Position numbers and translations under genes: made by a program. From Ruminiclostridium cellobioparum subsp. termitidis CT1112 (lineage in GTDB: Bacteria; Bacillota; Clostridia; Acetivibrionales; DSM-1351): a stretch of 64,000 nt of DNA. The notes under the pieces were generated by a model. That model was not told the origin of the DNA. It worked only from the letters and a program-made list of their open reading frames with translations, and made no database searches. Below, piece by piece: positions 9,254-17,293 of this stretch (positions are counted from its first letter, which is position 1; each line of letters opens with the position of its first letter). The stretch spans positions 1 to 64,000 of the forward strand of contig NZ_AORV01000025.1 in assembly GCF_000350485.1 (NCBI RefSeq). Direction: 5' to 3'.

Positions 9254-9426
9254 TGATTCGAGTGGTACTTACGCACTAACTTCATGAAATAAGGCTACAC
9301 CCAAAGCAATTGCGAAAATTGTATCGCCTCATTTAAAGCGGCTTTGCCGTCGCCGGCAATTTTTCACAATTGTTTTTAACCGTGCATCTTATTTCATGAA
9401 GTTGTCCTCGCGTACCACTCGAATCA
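9254..9426 (+). repeat. fold-back repeat element, copy 1 (short class)
   Basis: Outer arms TGATTCGAGTGGTAC (9254-9268) and GTACCACTCGAATCA (9412-9426) pair perfectly. Inside is an asymmetric bulge containing CGCACTAA opposite CCTCGC. A second 14-bp stem follows (CTTCATGAAATAAG with its complement), then a conserved ACCCAAA / TTTTTAACCGTGC internal loop, a third stem, and a GC-rich terminal region. It lies in the 469-bp gap between the zinc-ribbon gene (3' side) and the alarmone synthetase promoter side. The rest of that gap holds only a small hairpin, AGTTGAT..ATCAACT, at 9217-9232. Confidence 0.85.
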
Positions 9427-9504
9427 GAATATCTGTTATACTCCAAAGTTGAAAGTCATTTCAGCCTGTACAGCGAGTTAACTTGTTTACAATTCACTGT
9501 AATC

Positions 9505-9738
9505 TTACGACCAGGCAGGCAGCTTGGCCATCATTGCCTTTGCAGCGGCTCTGGCTGCCTGTTTGTCCAGTCCCTGGGTCCTCACAATAAAATCAGTCAT
9601 GCCCTCAAGTTTCTCATCATAGGACTGCATTGACCCGTCAGGCCTTGCACAGAATTTGCAGTAATCCTTTCCGGTATCTCCCATGGCATAGTCTGACGCA
9701 TCTTCCATCGGCATTCCGCATGCTATACATATTTTCAT
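9505..9738 (-). CDS. small zinc-ribbon protein
   Basis: A 77-residue protein with an N-terminal zinc-ribbon: CIACGMPM (Cys at 4 and 7) and CKFC further on, giving four cysteines. A helical C-terminal part follows. It resembles the small 'putative zinc ribbon' proteins of Firmicutes, of unknown function. The ATG at 9738 was chosen because GGAGG lies just upstream. Longer in-frame starts fall inside the repeated leader module and would translate it (MWLMEAN). It is downstream of the TetR/CMD pair, about 195 bases after the CMD gene stop. Confidence 0.75.
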   Translation of the reverse strand: MKICIACGMPMEDASDYAMGDTGKDYCKFCARPDGSMQSYDEKLEGMTDFIVRTQGLDKQAARAAAKAMMAKLPAWS

Positions 9739-9886
9739 ATTAGCCTCCATGAGCCACATTTGTGGCCGCAAAATATTATATAAGTAAATTATCCTTTATC
9801 GCAATGTGGCGAATAAAGGAGGTTAATGGCCATGTACGCTTTCAAAGTATTTGATAAATACTTTGAATATTTCGCACGGCTATAAA
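9739..9886 (-). promoter_or_regulatory. repeated 5'-leader/RBS module, copy 1
   Basis: On the minus strand, in 5' to 3' order, there is a long hairpin (GCCGTGCG...TACATGGC with nested ATTCAAAGTATT/AATACTTTGAA). Next is TTAACCTCC (complement of 9818-9826), then the hairpin GCCAC-AAAT-GTGGC, then CATGGAGGCTAATATG carrying the ribosome site and start codon. TTAACCTCC is complementary to the ribosome site, apart from one mismatch in this copy. Confidence 0.7.
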
Positions 9887-9933
9887 TTATTGATAAGATT
9901 TTCTTCATTCATAAGCTGAAGCTGTGAGGCAGC

Positions 9934-10245
9934 TCAGCAGTTGTCATAGGCACTCAAAGCTCCCTGCAGGCAGGTTACGACTCCCTTTATACCCGAAACT
10001 GTCAGTGTCAGCAATATGGTATCCTTCAATTCTTCCCTGGTGGCTCCTGCCTGCTTTGCCATAGGCGTATGGGCAATCACCGCCCCGGCGTCACCCTGGG
10101 AGGCTTTCATTCCAATATAGATCAGCTGCTGTGTCCTGGCATCCAATCCCCCTGTTGAGGACAATGCTCCAATAAGGTTATTAAACGCGGCAGCCACCTC
10201 CGGTGCCTCATTTTGAAAAACTTCCATGGGATTCTTTATTTCCAT
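9934..10245 (-). CDS. carboxymuconolactone decarboxylase (AhpD-like) family protein
   Basis: A 103-residue all-helical CMD-domain protein. The family includes redox proteins with a CxxC pair and decarboxylases. Here the usual CxxC is absent; only C96 (TCLQG) and the C-terminal Cys are seen, so AhpD-type peroxidase activity is unlikely. Typical CMD segments are LDARTQQLIYIGMKAS and GATREELKDTILLTLTVSG. AAAGGAGAG precedes the ATG. It follows the TetR gene by 51 bases and is probably co-transcribed and controlled by it. Confidence 0.8.
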   Translation of the reverse strand: MEIKNPMEVFQNEAPEVAAAFNNLIGALSSTGGLDARTQQLIYIGMKASQGDAGAVIAHTPMAKQAGATREELKDTILLTLTVSGIKGVVTCLQGALSAYDNC

Positions 10246-10296
10246 GTTCTCTCCTTTCCGGCCTGAAACACAGTCGGTTCCAGCCTTAAATAATAA

Positions 10297-10929
10297 TTAT
10301 CCGCTTGTTCGGGTAATCAAATCCATATAATATTGCACCAGTTCCTGACCGCAGCGCTGCAGCACTGATCCCCCGGGGGAAAACAGGTCATTATTGGTCA
10401 AATAGTGGTGGAGCAAACCTATCCATCCGTTAAACACCAGGTGTACCGGAAGGTTTTTGACCCTGCCCTCACTGATATCACGCTCCAGAGCCTGGCTTAT
10501 ATGAAAGGATATGGCCGACTGGATCAGTACAAATGTATTCCTTGCTCCGGGCGGCAGCAGCCTGTACTCGGTTACCAGCCTTGTATAAAAGTTTTCATAT
10601 TCCTCCAGCCCCTGTATGTGAGCCTCCAGCACCTCTTTCATCCCGTTTTTCCCTCCGGCCAGCTCATGAAGTCTCAGATTGATTCTGTTTCCGAATTCAT
10701 CTATCACAGCTACCAGCAGTTCCTCCTGGGTTTTAAAATGGGCAAATATGGTCCCGTGGGAAACTCCGGCTTCTTTTGAAATAGAAGCGGTGGTTGTTGT
10801 GGTGAAACCCTTCAGAGCAAAAAGCTTTAATGCCGTCTCAACAATAAGCCGTCTTGTGGCATTTTTCTGTTTTTGCCGTTGATTCTCCCTTTGAGGGTTG
10901 ATATTATCCTTCAAATTTATGGCTGACAT
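10297..10929 (-). CDS. TetR-family transcriptional regulator
   Basis: A 210-residue one-component repressor. The N-terminal helix-turn-helix is clear (RRLIVETALKLFALKGFTTTTTASISKEAGVSHGTIFAHFKTQEELL), followed by a helical ligand-binding domain. The ATG at 10929 was chosen because GGGGAG precedes it; the open frame upstream encodes a hydrophobic stretch crossing the operator. It is the first gene of a unit with the CMD protein. A perfect 18-bp palindrome upstream suggests autorepression. The ligand is unknown. Confidence 0.88.
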   Translation of the reverse strand: MSAINLKDNINPQRENQRQKQKNATRRLIVETALKLFALKGFTTTTTASISKEAGVSHGTIFAHFKTQEELLVAVIDEFGNRINLRLHELAGGKNGMKEVLEAHIQGLEEYENFYTRLVTEYRLLPPGARNTFVLIQSAISFHISQALERDISEGRVKNLPVHLVFNGWIGLLHHYLTNNDLFSPGGSVLQRCGQELVQYYMDLITRTSG

Positions 10930-10972
10930 CTGTCTCCCCGTTTCAGCAATATTTTTCATTAAGTAATAACTC

Positions 10973-10990
10973 AATGAGTATATACTCATT
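10973..10990. promoter_or_regulatory. 18-bp palindromic TetR operator
   Basis: AATGAGTATATACTCATT is a perfect palindrome, 44 bases upstream of the TetR start codon. Its size and position are typical of a TetR-family operator. A second, larger inverted repeat lies further upstream (AATTCATGCATT at 11027-11038 and AATGCATGAATT at 11069-11080). Confidence 0.7.
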
Positions 10991-11151
10991 ATATTTACCA
11001 CTGCGACAATTGTCAAGACATAAAAAAATTCATGCATTGTCAATTTGATCACGAATGATACAAAATATAATGCATGAATTAATTTATGTCGGTTTTATGT
11101 TTAGCCACAGATGTAAAGGCTTTACTTGTGCCTTCCTGGTGATAATGCGGT

Positions 11152-11946
11152 CTATAATTCCAAAGTCTGACCGGGTTTTAACTCCGATATCTTATTATCC
11201 CGGCCCAGCCACACTGTTATTGCAGTAGGATTGTAAACCAGGGTTTCGTCCACATTGACCACCAGACTTCTCAGTGCTGTTATGTAGTCTTTTATCTCAA
11301 TGTTTGCAGCATACCAGACATTATCATCTCCTGATGCTTCAGAACAGAAATTTTCGATCATATCCCAATTGTTTTGCCTGTCAAATTCATAGCTGTGTCC
11401 CCATATGTAAAACAGGGGCATACTGAGCCAGGCAGGCTGATTCTTGAACTTTTCCAGCTTTTCCGGAAGATTGTCGTTGTGGTGGCAGGTAGGATGCCAT
11501 TGCAGGAAATCAGCCGGCACGTTAAACCCGTTTGTGGCATTAACTGTTCTAGAGTACTCAATCCCTGTCAATTCCAGAGTTTTAAGTGTCCTGTCGTCAT
11601 ATACGCCAAAGGGATACGACATCCCCCTCATGGTATAGCCTGTGAGTCTTTCAAGATTGCGCCTGTCTTCCCATATCTCCTGGGTGAGCTGTCCCTGGGA
11701 TATCTGGGTGAAATAAGGATGGGTAACGCTGTGGCAGGACACTTCATGCCCCGCATAAAGTTCCTTTACTTCCTCCTGCGTAACATAGCCGTCTTTTCCG
11801 AGAGTACCTGAATTCAAATGAAATGTACCCTTCATATTATATTTATTGAATATTTCAACCAATCTGCGGTCAAATATCTGGCCGTCGTCGTAGCTTAAGG
11901 TCAGAGCCTTGCTCTTTCCACCGGGGTAATAGGTTTTGAAGCTCAT
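11152..11946 (-). CDS. polysaccharide deacetylase (NodB-like) family protein
   Basis: A 264-residue carbohydrate esterase 4-type protein. LTLSYDDGQIFD carries the metal/catalytic Asp pair, and HSVTHPYF supplies the two metal-binding histidines. A C-terminal segment has beta-rich character. No signal peptide is visible, so it should act in the cytoplasm, perhaps on an imported acetylated oligosaccharide. It is the last gene after the importer permeases, about 100 bases on. AAAGGAA precedes the chosen ATG. Confidence 0.82.
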   Translation of the reverse strand: MSFKTYYPGGKSKALTLSYDDGQIFDRRLVEIFNKYNMKGTFHLNSGTLGKDGYVTQEEVKELYAGHEVSCHSVTHPYFTQISQGQLTQEIWEDRRNLERLTGYTMRGMSYPFGVYDDRTLKTLELTGIEYSRTVNATNGFNVPADFLQWHPTCHHNDNLPEKLEKFKNQPAWLSMPLFYIWGHSYEFDRQNNWDMIENFCSEASGDDNVWYAANIEIKDYITALRSLVVNVDETLVYNPTAITVWLGRDNKISELKPGQTLEL

Positions 11947-12045
11947 TTTCGGTTCCTTTCTCAATACCATAAAGTATTAGTTAAATGTTGGATTTCTTGA
12001 TACATTTTTATAATAAGTCGGGTAATACCGGTAGTCAAGCACCAA

Positions 12046-12903
12046 TTAACCCTTTACAGCTCCTGCAACCAGACTTTTTTGCACCTGCTTGTTCAGGAGA
12101 AGGTAAATGAGCAGTGTCGGAAGGGTTGCCACCACAAGCGCCGCACCTATTGGCCCCCAGGAGGTCTGATACTGTCCCGACATGGACTGGATACCCACGG
12201 TCAGTGTTTTTGCGGAATCTTCGCTTATGAATACAACTGCAAACATCAATTCATTCCAGGCTTGAAGGAAGGTAAATATTGCCACTGTTGCAACAGCAGG
12301 GCGCAGCAGCGGAAGAATAACGGTCAAAAAGGTCCTGTAAATGCTGCAGCCGTCTATGCAGGCCGCTTCTTCCAGTTCCCTGGGTATGGTGTCCAGAAAA
12401 CCGGTTATTATCATTATGGCCATGGGGATTGCAAAAGCCGTATAAGGGATAATAAGTGACCAAACCGTATTTTTAATTGCCCCCACCGTCCTCATCATAA
12501 GAAAAATGGGCAGCAGTGCCGAGTGTATGGGAATCATCATTCCCAGCAGCATAATTGACATGGAAACCTTCTGAAATTTCCACTTCATTCTTATCAAAGC
12601 ATATGCCGACATAGTAGCTACTATTGTTGTAAATATTATAGTCATACCGGTAACAAAAGTGCTGTTTAATAAATATGTACCCACCTTACCGTTCATAAAT
12701 GCCGTAGCATAATTTTTCCAGAGAAAGTGATTCGGAAGTCCTGCCACATTTCCTCCGAATATTTCGGAATTATCCTTTAAGGAAAAACAGACAAGCCAGT
12801 ATATGGGGAAAAGTGAAGCTATGGTCCACAGTCCCAGAATCAGATAAATAACAGACTTTGCTATATAATCCAGCGGAGTTTTTTGGCTTTTTAGTGATTT
12901 CAT
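12046..12903 (-). CDS. sugar ABC transporter permease (MalG type)
   Basis: A 285-residue inner-membrane permease with six membrane segments. The EAA loop that contacts the ATPase is EEAACIDGCSIYRTFLTVILPLLRP. AAV-type C-terminal SLVAGAVKG is typical of carbohydrate-uptake-1 systems. GGAGGAG precedes the ATG at 12903. It follows the MalF-type gene by 15 bases. No ATPase is encoded nearby, so a shared MsmX-type ATPase is expected (established for such systems in Firmicutes; not visible here). Confidence 0.92.
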   Translation of the reverse strand: MKSLKSQKTPLDYIAKSVIYLILGLWTIASLFPIYWLVCFSLKDNSEIFGGNVAGLPNHFLWKNYATAFMNGKVGTYLLNSTFVTGMTIIFTTIVATMSAYALIRMKWKFQKVSMSIMLLGMMIPIHSALLPIFLMMRTVGAIKNTVWSLIIPYTAFAIPMAIMIITGFLDTIPRELEEAACIDGCSIYRTFLTVILPLLRPAVATVAIFTFLQAWNELMFAVVFISEDSAKTLTVGIQSMSGQYQTSWGPIGAALVVATLPTLLIYLLLNKQVQKSLVAGAVKG

Positions 12904-12918
12904 CGTATACTCCTCCAA

Positions 12919-13803
12919 TCAGTTTACTTGAATTTTTCCGAACAGTTTGTTAATCAAGGCCGTAAAGAGCAGGCATTCCGCAATGATAAACACCGCCATG
13001 GCACTTCCGTAACCGTATTGGTTGCTCATAAATATGGTTTTGACCATCAGTGTGCTGGGCACTTCGGTTGTTCCGGCAGGGCCTCCGTTTGTCAGCACGT
13101 AAATAAGGTCAAAAACTTTTAGCGATCCGACGGCCGAAAAGGTTACACTTACTTTCAGCATGGGTGAGATCAGGGGTAAGGTTATTCGAAAGGTTGTTGA
13201 CAGCTCACCCGACCCGTCGATTTTAGCCGCTTCGTATATATCCGGAGACACTGACTTGATGGCCGCATACATAAGCAGCATGTGATATCCGACATATTGC
13301 CACAAAATTGGCACAAATGAAGAGAAAAGTGCTGTTTTTGGATCACCCAGCCACTTCTGGGTTAAACCGCCCAGCCCCATATTATTCAAGACCACATTCA
13401 GCAGGCCGTATTCCGGGTGGTATATTTTCATCCACAACTGTCCTATTACAACAGTGGATATGATGACAGGAACAAAGTATGCTCCTCTGAAAAATCCTTC
13501 CCCTTTTACTCCCCTTGCAAGCAGTAAGGCAAAGAACAGCGAAATGGGAAGCTGTATAAACACCGACACCGCTAAAAAAATAAAAGAATTGCGGACCGAC
13601 AGGGGAAATCCGTCGACATTGTGCACAAACAGCTTCTTGAAATTCTCAAGGCCTGTGAATACCGACCTGCCGATCCCGTCCCAATTCTGTGTGCTATAGT
13701 ATGCAGACATTATTACAGGTGCTGCGATTATTGCAAGAAAAAAAAGTATTCCCGGCAGCATAAATATAAAAATCGCTTTTTTGTCTGAGAAAACTCTATC
13801 CAT
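12919..13803 (-). CDS. sugar ABC transporter permease (MalF type)
   Basis: A 294-residue membrane permease whose EAA loop is YEAAKIDGSGELSTTFRITLPLISP. Six membrane segments are visible, the first near residues 10-32. The start at 13803 has GGAG about nine bases upstream; the open frame continues further without a ribosome site. It partners the MalG-type permease and the solute-binding lipoprotein encoded upstream. Confidence 0.92.
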   Translation of the reverse strand: MDRVFSDKKAIFIFMLPGILFFLAIIAAPVIMSAYYSTQNWDGIGRSVFTGLENFKKLFVHNVDGFPLSVRNSFIFLAVSVFIQLPISLFFALLLARGVKGEGFFRGAYFVPVIISTVVIGQLWMKIYHPEYGLLNVVLNNMGLGGLTQKWLGDPKTALFSSFVPILWQYVGYHMLLMYAAIKSVSPDIYEAAKIDGSGELSTTFRITLPLISPMLKVSVTFSAVGSLKVFDLIYVLTNGGPAGTTEVPSTLMVKTIFMSNQYGYGSAMAVFIIAECLLFTALINKLFGKIQVN

Positions 13804-13824
13804 AAACTTATCTCCGTTTCTGAA

Positions 13825-13857
13825 AAAGGAGTTGGAATAAGTTATCCCAACTCCTTT
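13825..13857 (-). terminator. stem-loop between solute-binding-protein and permease genes
   Basis: AAAGGAGTTGG (13825-13835) pairs with CCAACTCCTTT (13847-13857) around an 11-base loop. It lies between the solute-binding-protein stop and the MalF start. On the minus strand CTTTTTC follows. It could reduce readthrough or protect the 3' end of the upstream message. Confidence 0.6.
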
Positions 13858-13887
13858 CAAATTATGATGTCCCGCAGTGCGTATGCA

Positions 13888-15222
13888 TTACTTCTTTGTG
13901 TTCATTGTCTGCAAATCCTTGACAAACTGTTCAGGTGTTATTCTCTTTGCAAAAAGTTCTGCGGATTTGTTCATGTACAATTGTGAATCATCACCTTCAA
14001 GCAGGGTATTCCACCAGAGGGTATATGTCTTTGAGTCCTGGGTCAGTTTGACAAGTTCCTTGGTCAAAGGATCGATTTTGGATTCGTCAACAGATACCTT
14101 CCAGGTTGGAAGTCCGGCACCTGCAAGGTAAACTTCCTTTGCAAAATTCTCAGATATGTATTTTATAGCTTTAACAGACTCGTCCTTGAATTTTGTATTT
14201 GCATTTACAACAAATATTTCGGACACACCGCCTGTAAAGTCGTTTATATCGCTCTTGTCGCTCAATTTCGGGAATTTGATGATCTGTATCTTGTCCTTTA
14301 TCTTGCTGTCAGGCCTCATAATGTTGCCTATAGTCCAGCTTCCGTTAAAGTACATTGGTATTTTTCCTTCATAGAAAGGCACTTCCGATTCGTCTCTGGT
14401 AACCCCCTGAGCTCCATCTGTGAATGCACCCATGTCAATAAGCTCCTGTAACTTTCTCGCACCTTCAATAATATCGGGCTCCTCAAAGGAACCGGTCTTT
14501 GTCAAAGCTTTATAGCAGGCATCATATCCCGCCTGTCTGGTTTCCAGAATATCCAGGTACATATCGATGCACCACGTATCCTTGGCCCCGACTGCCATGG
14601 GGGTAATTCCCTTTCCACGGAAGGCCTTGACGGCTGCGGTAAGGTCCTCATAGGTTTCAGGGATCTTAACATTGTTCTGTGCAAAAAGCTCTTTGTTGAT
14701 AAAGAAGGTGCCAACCGACATGGAGTGTGCCAACCCATATATTTTTCCGTCAAAAGTCATATTCGACAGAGTGCCGGTAAGCTGTCTGCTTCTGGTTTCA
14801 TCATCCAGATAATCGTTCAGCGGAAGCAGCTTTCCCGCATCTACAAAGCTTTTCATGTATCCGCCGCTCCAGTAGAAGAATATGTCCGGAGCTTCATTGG
14901 CCGCTACGGCTGCTCTTATCTTTGTTTTATAGGTTTCATTTTCGGTAGCGTCAACCTTTAATTTAATATCAGGATTAGCCGTCTGAAAATCCGCCAGAAC
15001 TTTTTCGAAAGGAGCTTTGCTTGACTCGGAATCTGCCGCCCAGATATGCCATAACGATAAAGTAACAGATTCTTTTTGAACCAATGCTTCACTGCTGCCC
15101 GCTTTGGAGTCTGAAACCGTGCTGTTGTCACTGCTCGCAGCTGAACCGCCGCAGGCTGCGATACTGAGGAGCATTGCCGCCGCCAGAATTAAGCCAGGTA
15201 TTCTTTTTGCAATCTTACTCAT
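13888..15222 (-). CDS. extracellular sugar-binding lipoprotein of ABC importer 1
   Basis: A 444-residue family 1 solute-binding protein. A lipoprotein signal (basic MSKIAKR, hydrophobic run, lipobox SIAACGG with Cys near residue 24) anchors it outside the membrane. It captures an oligosaccharide for the two permeases downstream. AAAGGAGG precedes the ATG at 15222. A YesM/YesN pair lies upstream and probably controls it. The substrate is unknown; the deacetylase downstream hints at an acetylated plant oligosaccharide (inference). Confidence 0.92.
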   Translation of the reverse strand: MSKIAKRIPGLILAAAMLLSIAACGGSAASSDNSTVSDSKAGSSEALVQKESVTLSLWHIWAADSESSKAPFEKVLADFQTANPDIKLKVDATENETYKTKIRAAVAANEAPDIFFYWSGGYMKSFVDAGKLLPLNDYLDDETRSRQLTGTLSNMTFDGKIYGLAHSMSVGTFFINKELFAQNNVKIPETYEDLTAAVKAFRGKGITPMAVGAKDTWCIDMYLDILETRQAGYDACYKALTKTGSFEEPDIIEGARKLQELIDMGAFTDGAQGVTRDESEVPFYEGKIPMYFNGSWTIGNIMRPDSKIKDKIQIIKFPKLSDKSDINDFTGGVSEIFVVNANTKFKDESVKAIKYISENFAKEVYLAGAGLPTWKVSVDESKIDPLTKELVKLTQDSKTYTLWWNTLLEGDDSQLYMNKSAELFAKRITPEQFVKDLQTMNTKK

Positions 15223-15351
15223 CTTTAATTTCCTCCTTTTTGGCCATAGACCTCTTGTTAGCTTAATTATAATTCCCGGCCCGGCTTCTATGAACGTAGG
15301 TTTTTGACTTATAATCAGTAATATTTTTACCATGTCAGATCAAGTTGGAAG

Positions 15352-15660
15352 ATAAAATAAATGTTATTTACGTGAAAGATATTGTTCCAGCACTCCCGTA
15401 TGAGCATCGAGCAATGGGCTGCACACAAAGAGCTTATTTGAAATAGTATGGGCTTGCAGCAATTATTTTTAGGCCGCCGCAGTGACTCGACCATCCAGGT
15501 CTCGGTACTGCTCAAAATGACTTCCTGTCATTTTGTCGGCCAAAATATTTGCTGCTCGCCTACATTTTCAATAAGCTCTTTTAACCGTGCTTCCCATTTC
15601 TCGATGTCATACTCGCGTACTATAAATAAATTGTATTTCAGATATAGCATTTATTTTATT
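15352..15660 (+). repeat. fold-back repeat element, copy 2 (long class)
   Basis: Outer arms include ATAAAATAAATG (15352-15363) and CATTTATTTTAT. The second stem is CATCGAGCAATGGG (15405-15418) with CCCATTTCTCGATG (15593-15606). The third is AGAGCTTATT (15429-15438) with AATAAGCTCT (15570-15579). The fourth is GCAGCAA.. (15456) with ..TTGCTGC (to 15555). Inside is CAAAATGAC-TTCCT-GTCATTTTG (15513-15535). Conserved landmarks CTCGCGTAC, TTTTAACCGTGC and CGCCTACA are present. It fills most of the 466-bp gap after the response-regulator gene; nothing else was seen there. Confidence 0.8.
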
Positions 15661-15688
15661 TCACAACAGCCCATTACTGTTATAAATA

Positions 15689-17293
15689 TTATTTATTTAA
15701 CTTCTTATAGTCATTTACTGAATAACCGGTATATTTCTTGAAGCATTTCCCGAAGTAATTGGGATCGGGTATACCAACACTTTCAGCCACTTCGTATGCC
15801 ATTCTGTCGTATTTGCCAAAATACTCTATTGCCTTTTGAATTCTCAGGCGTGTAAGGTATTCGACAAAATTAAAACCGGTGTGCTGTTTAAAGGTCCTGC
15901 TCAGGTAGCTGGGATTGATGTAGAAATTGGCTGCCAGTGACGTAAGTGTTAAGTCAGCATTCTGGATATTATCTTCAATATATGTAATGACCTTATCCAT
16001 CAGATTGTTTTTCTTGTTTTCCCTTAAAAGTTTTATTTTGCAGGTAATCCTTTTGGATATGGCAATAATGTACTCTTTCATTTCAGGTATGTTGCCCAGT
16101 CCCAGGATACGGGAATACACCTCCGAGACCGAAGTAAAAAAATCACCCGTATTGAGCTCAAACTCACTTATGGTACTCAGGATCGAAGTTATCAGGCTTA
16201 TGGCAAATACCCTTACTTCATTGCTGTCTGTTGAAGTTATTCCTGAAATCTCCTCAAATTTCCTGTCGATGAGTTCATGTACCTTTTCATCCAGGCCGGC
16301 TCTTATAAAGAACAGGATCTCTTCAGTCTCCACCCTGGTTTCCACCGTCCTGGAGTTACCTTTTTGAATGCAGATATCGCTGTAGCTTATCACAAGGTTA
16401 TTGCCATAGATAAGCTTGTAGTTCAGTGCCTCAATTGCCTCCTTATAGCCCTGCTGAAGTTTATTTATGTCACTGTGGCAATTACCCACCCCTATGCTCA
16501 CATTGCACTTAAACTTGTTGAGTATCAAAGTTTTTATATGTTCACAGCACTGGAACAGATTGATTTCCCTTTGAGAATTTATTATCACCGCATTACTATT
16601 AAAATCCGGGAAGACCACAACCCCGGAATCCGCTTTAAAATACTGCTTTATTGTATCCAGGTACAAGAGTTCCTGCACCATATCATTTTCCGGGTCCTGT
16701 CCTTTTAAACTTTTAGCCGGAGACACAGTAGCAATTTGAAAATATTTGCAAAGGCCGGACAGGCCGTAATATTCCAACCGTTCACCCATATCAGAGGGCT
16801 GCGGCCTCGAGAACAACAATTCATTCAGAAACTTTTCCCTTAAAAACGGCAAACTTTCCTTCAGCCGTTTTCTTACTTTTTCATACTCCTCCCTGTTGGT
16901 TTGCTCGCTCATGATTTTGTTTCGTATGTTTTCAACAGATTCTTTTATCTCAGCACGTTTCACAGGCTTCAGCAAAAAATCGGAAATACCCATTTTGATA
17001 CCTTTTTTTGCGTACTCAAATTCTTCATATGCAGTGAGGATAATAACCTTTACGTCAGGATAATTCTCCGCAACCAGCCCGGCAAATTCCAGACCGTCCA
17101 TGAAAGGCATCCTGATATCACTTATAACCAGGCCGGGCTTGAGCTCTTCCATTAAATTCAGACCCTCCTGGCCGCTTGAAGCCTCGCCGGCTATATCAAA
17201 GCCCAGGCTTTCCCAATCCAATATCAATTTAAGAAGATTTCTGGTATTTTCCTCATCGTCCACAAGCATTACCTTTATCCTGTTCGTATTCAT
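15689..17293 (-). CDS. YesN-type response regulator (REC + AraC)
   Basis: A 534-residue regulator with a receiver domain (1-120, phospho-acceptor D59 in LVISDIRMP, acidic DDEE at 12-15). A long central region follows, then a C-terminal AraC-type double helix-turn-helix (about 435-530, LTLTSLAANFYINPSYLSRTFKQHTG and GIPDPNYFGKCFKKYTG). Its start overlaps the sensor-kinase stop by 4 bases, indicating co-translation. It probably activates the neighbouring importer operon. Confidence 0.93.
   Translation of the reverse strand: MNTNRIKVMLVDDEENTRNLLKLILDWESLGFDIAGEASSGQEGLNLMEELKPGLVISDIRMPFMDGLEFAGLVAENYPDVKVIILTAYEEFEYAKKGIKMGISDFLLKPVKRAEIKESVENIRNKIMSEQTNREEYEKVRKRLKESLPFLREKFLNELLFSRPQPSDMGERLEYYGLSGLCKYFQIATVSPAKSLKGQDPENDMVQELLYLDTIKQYFKADSGVVVFPDFNSNAVIINSQREINLFQCCEHIKTLILNKFKCNVSIGVGNCHSDINKLQQGYKEAIEALNYKLIYGNNLVISYSDICIQKGNSRTVETRVETEEILFFIRAGLDEKVHELIDRKFEEISGITSTDSNEVRVFAISLITSILSTISEFELNTGDFFTSVSEVYSRILGLGNIPEMKEYIIAISKRITCKIKLLRENKKNNLMDKVITYIEDNIQNADLTLTSLAANFYINPSYLSRTFKQHTGFNFVEYLTRLRIQKAIEYFGKYDRMAYEVAESVGIPDPNYFGKCFKKYTGYSVNDYKKLNK

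Noticed and set aside
9254-9426. Fold-back repeats as integron attC sites, retron RNA or CRISPR-type repeats
   Set aside because: No integron integrase, reverse transcriptase or cas genes are present, the termini do not fit attC core sites well, and the copies are dispersed rather than arrayed. Kept as an unassigned family.
9831-9884. 17-codon plus-strand ORF with AAAGGAGG in the leader module (MYAFKVFDK..)
   Set aside because: The homologous stretch at 50.84 kb is shifted out of frame, so only the hairpin is conserved. The ribosome-site look comes from the inverted complement.
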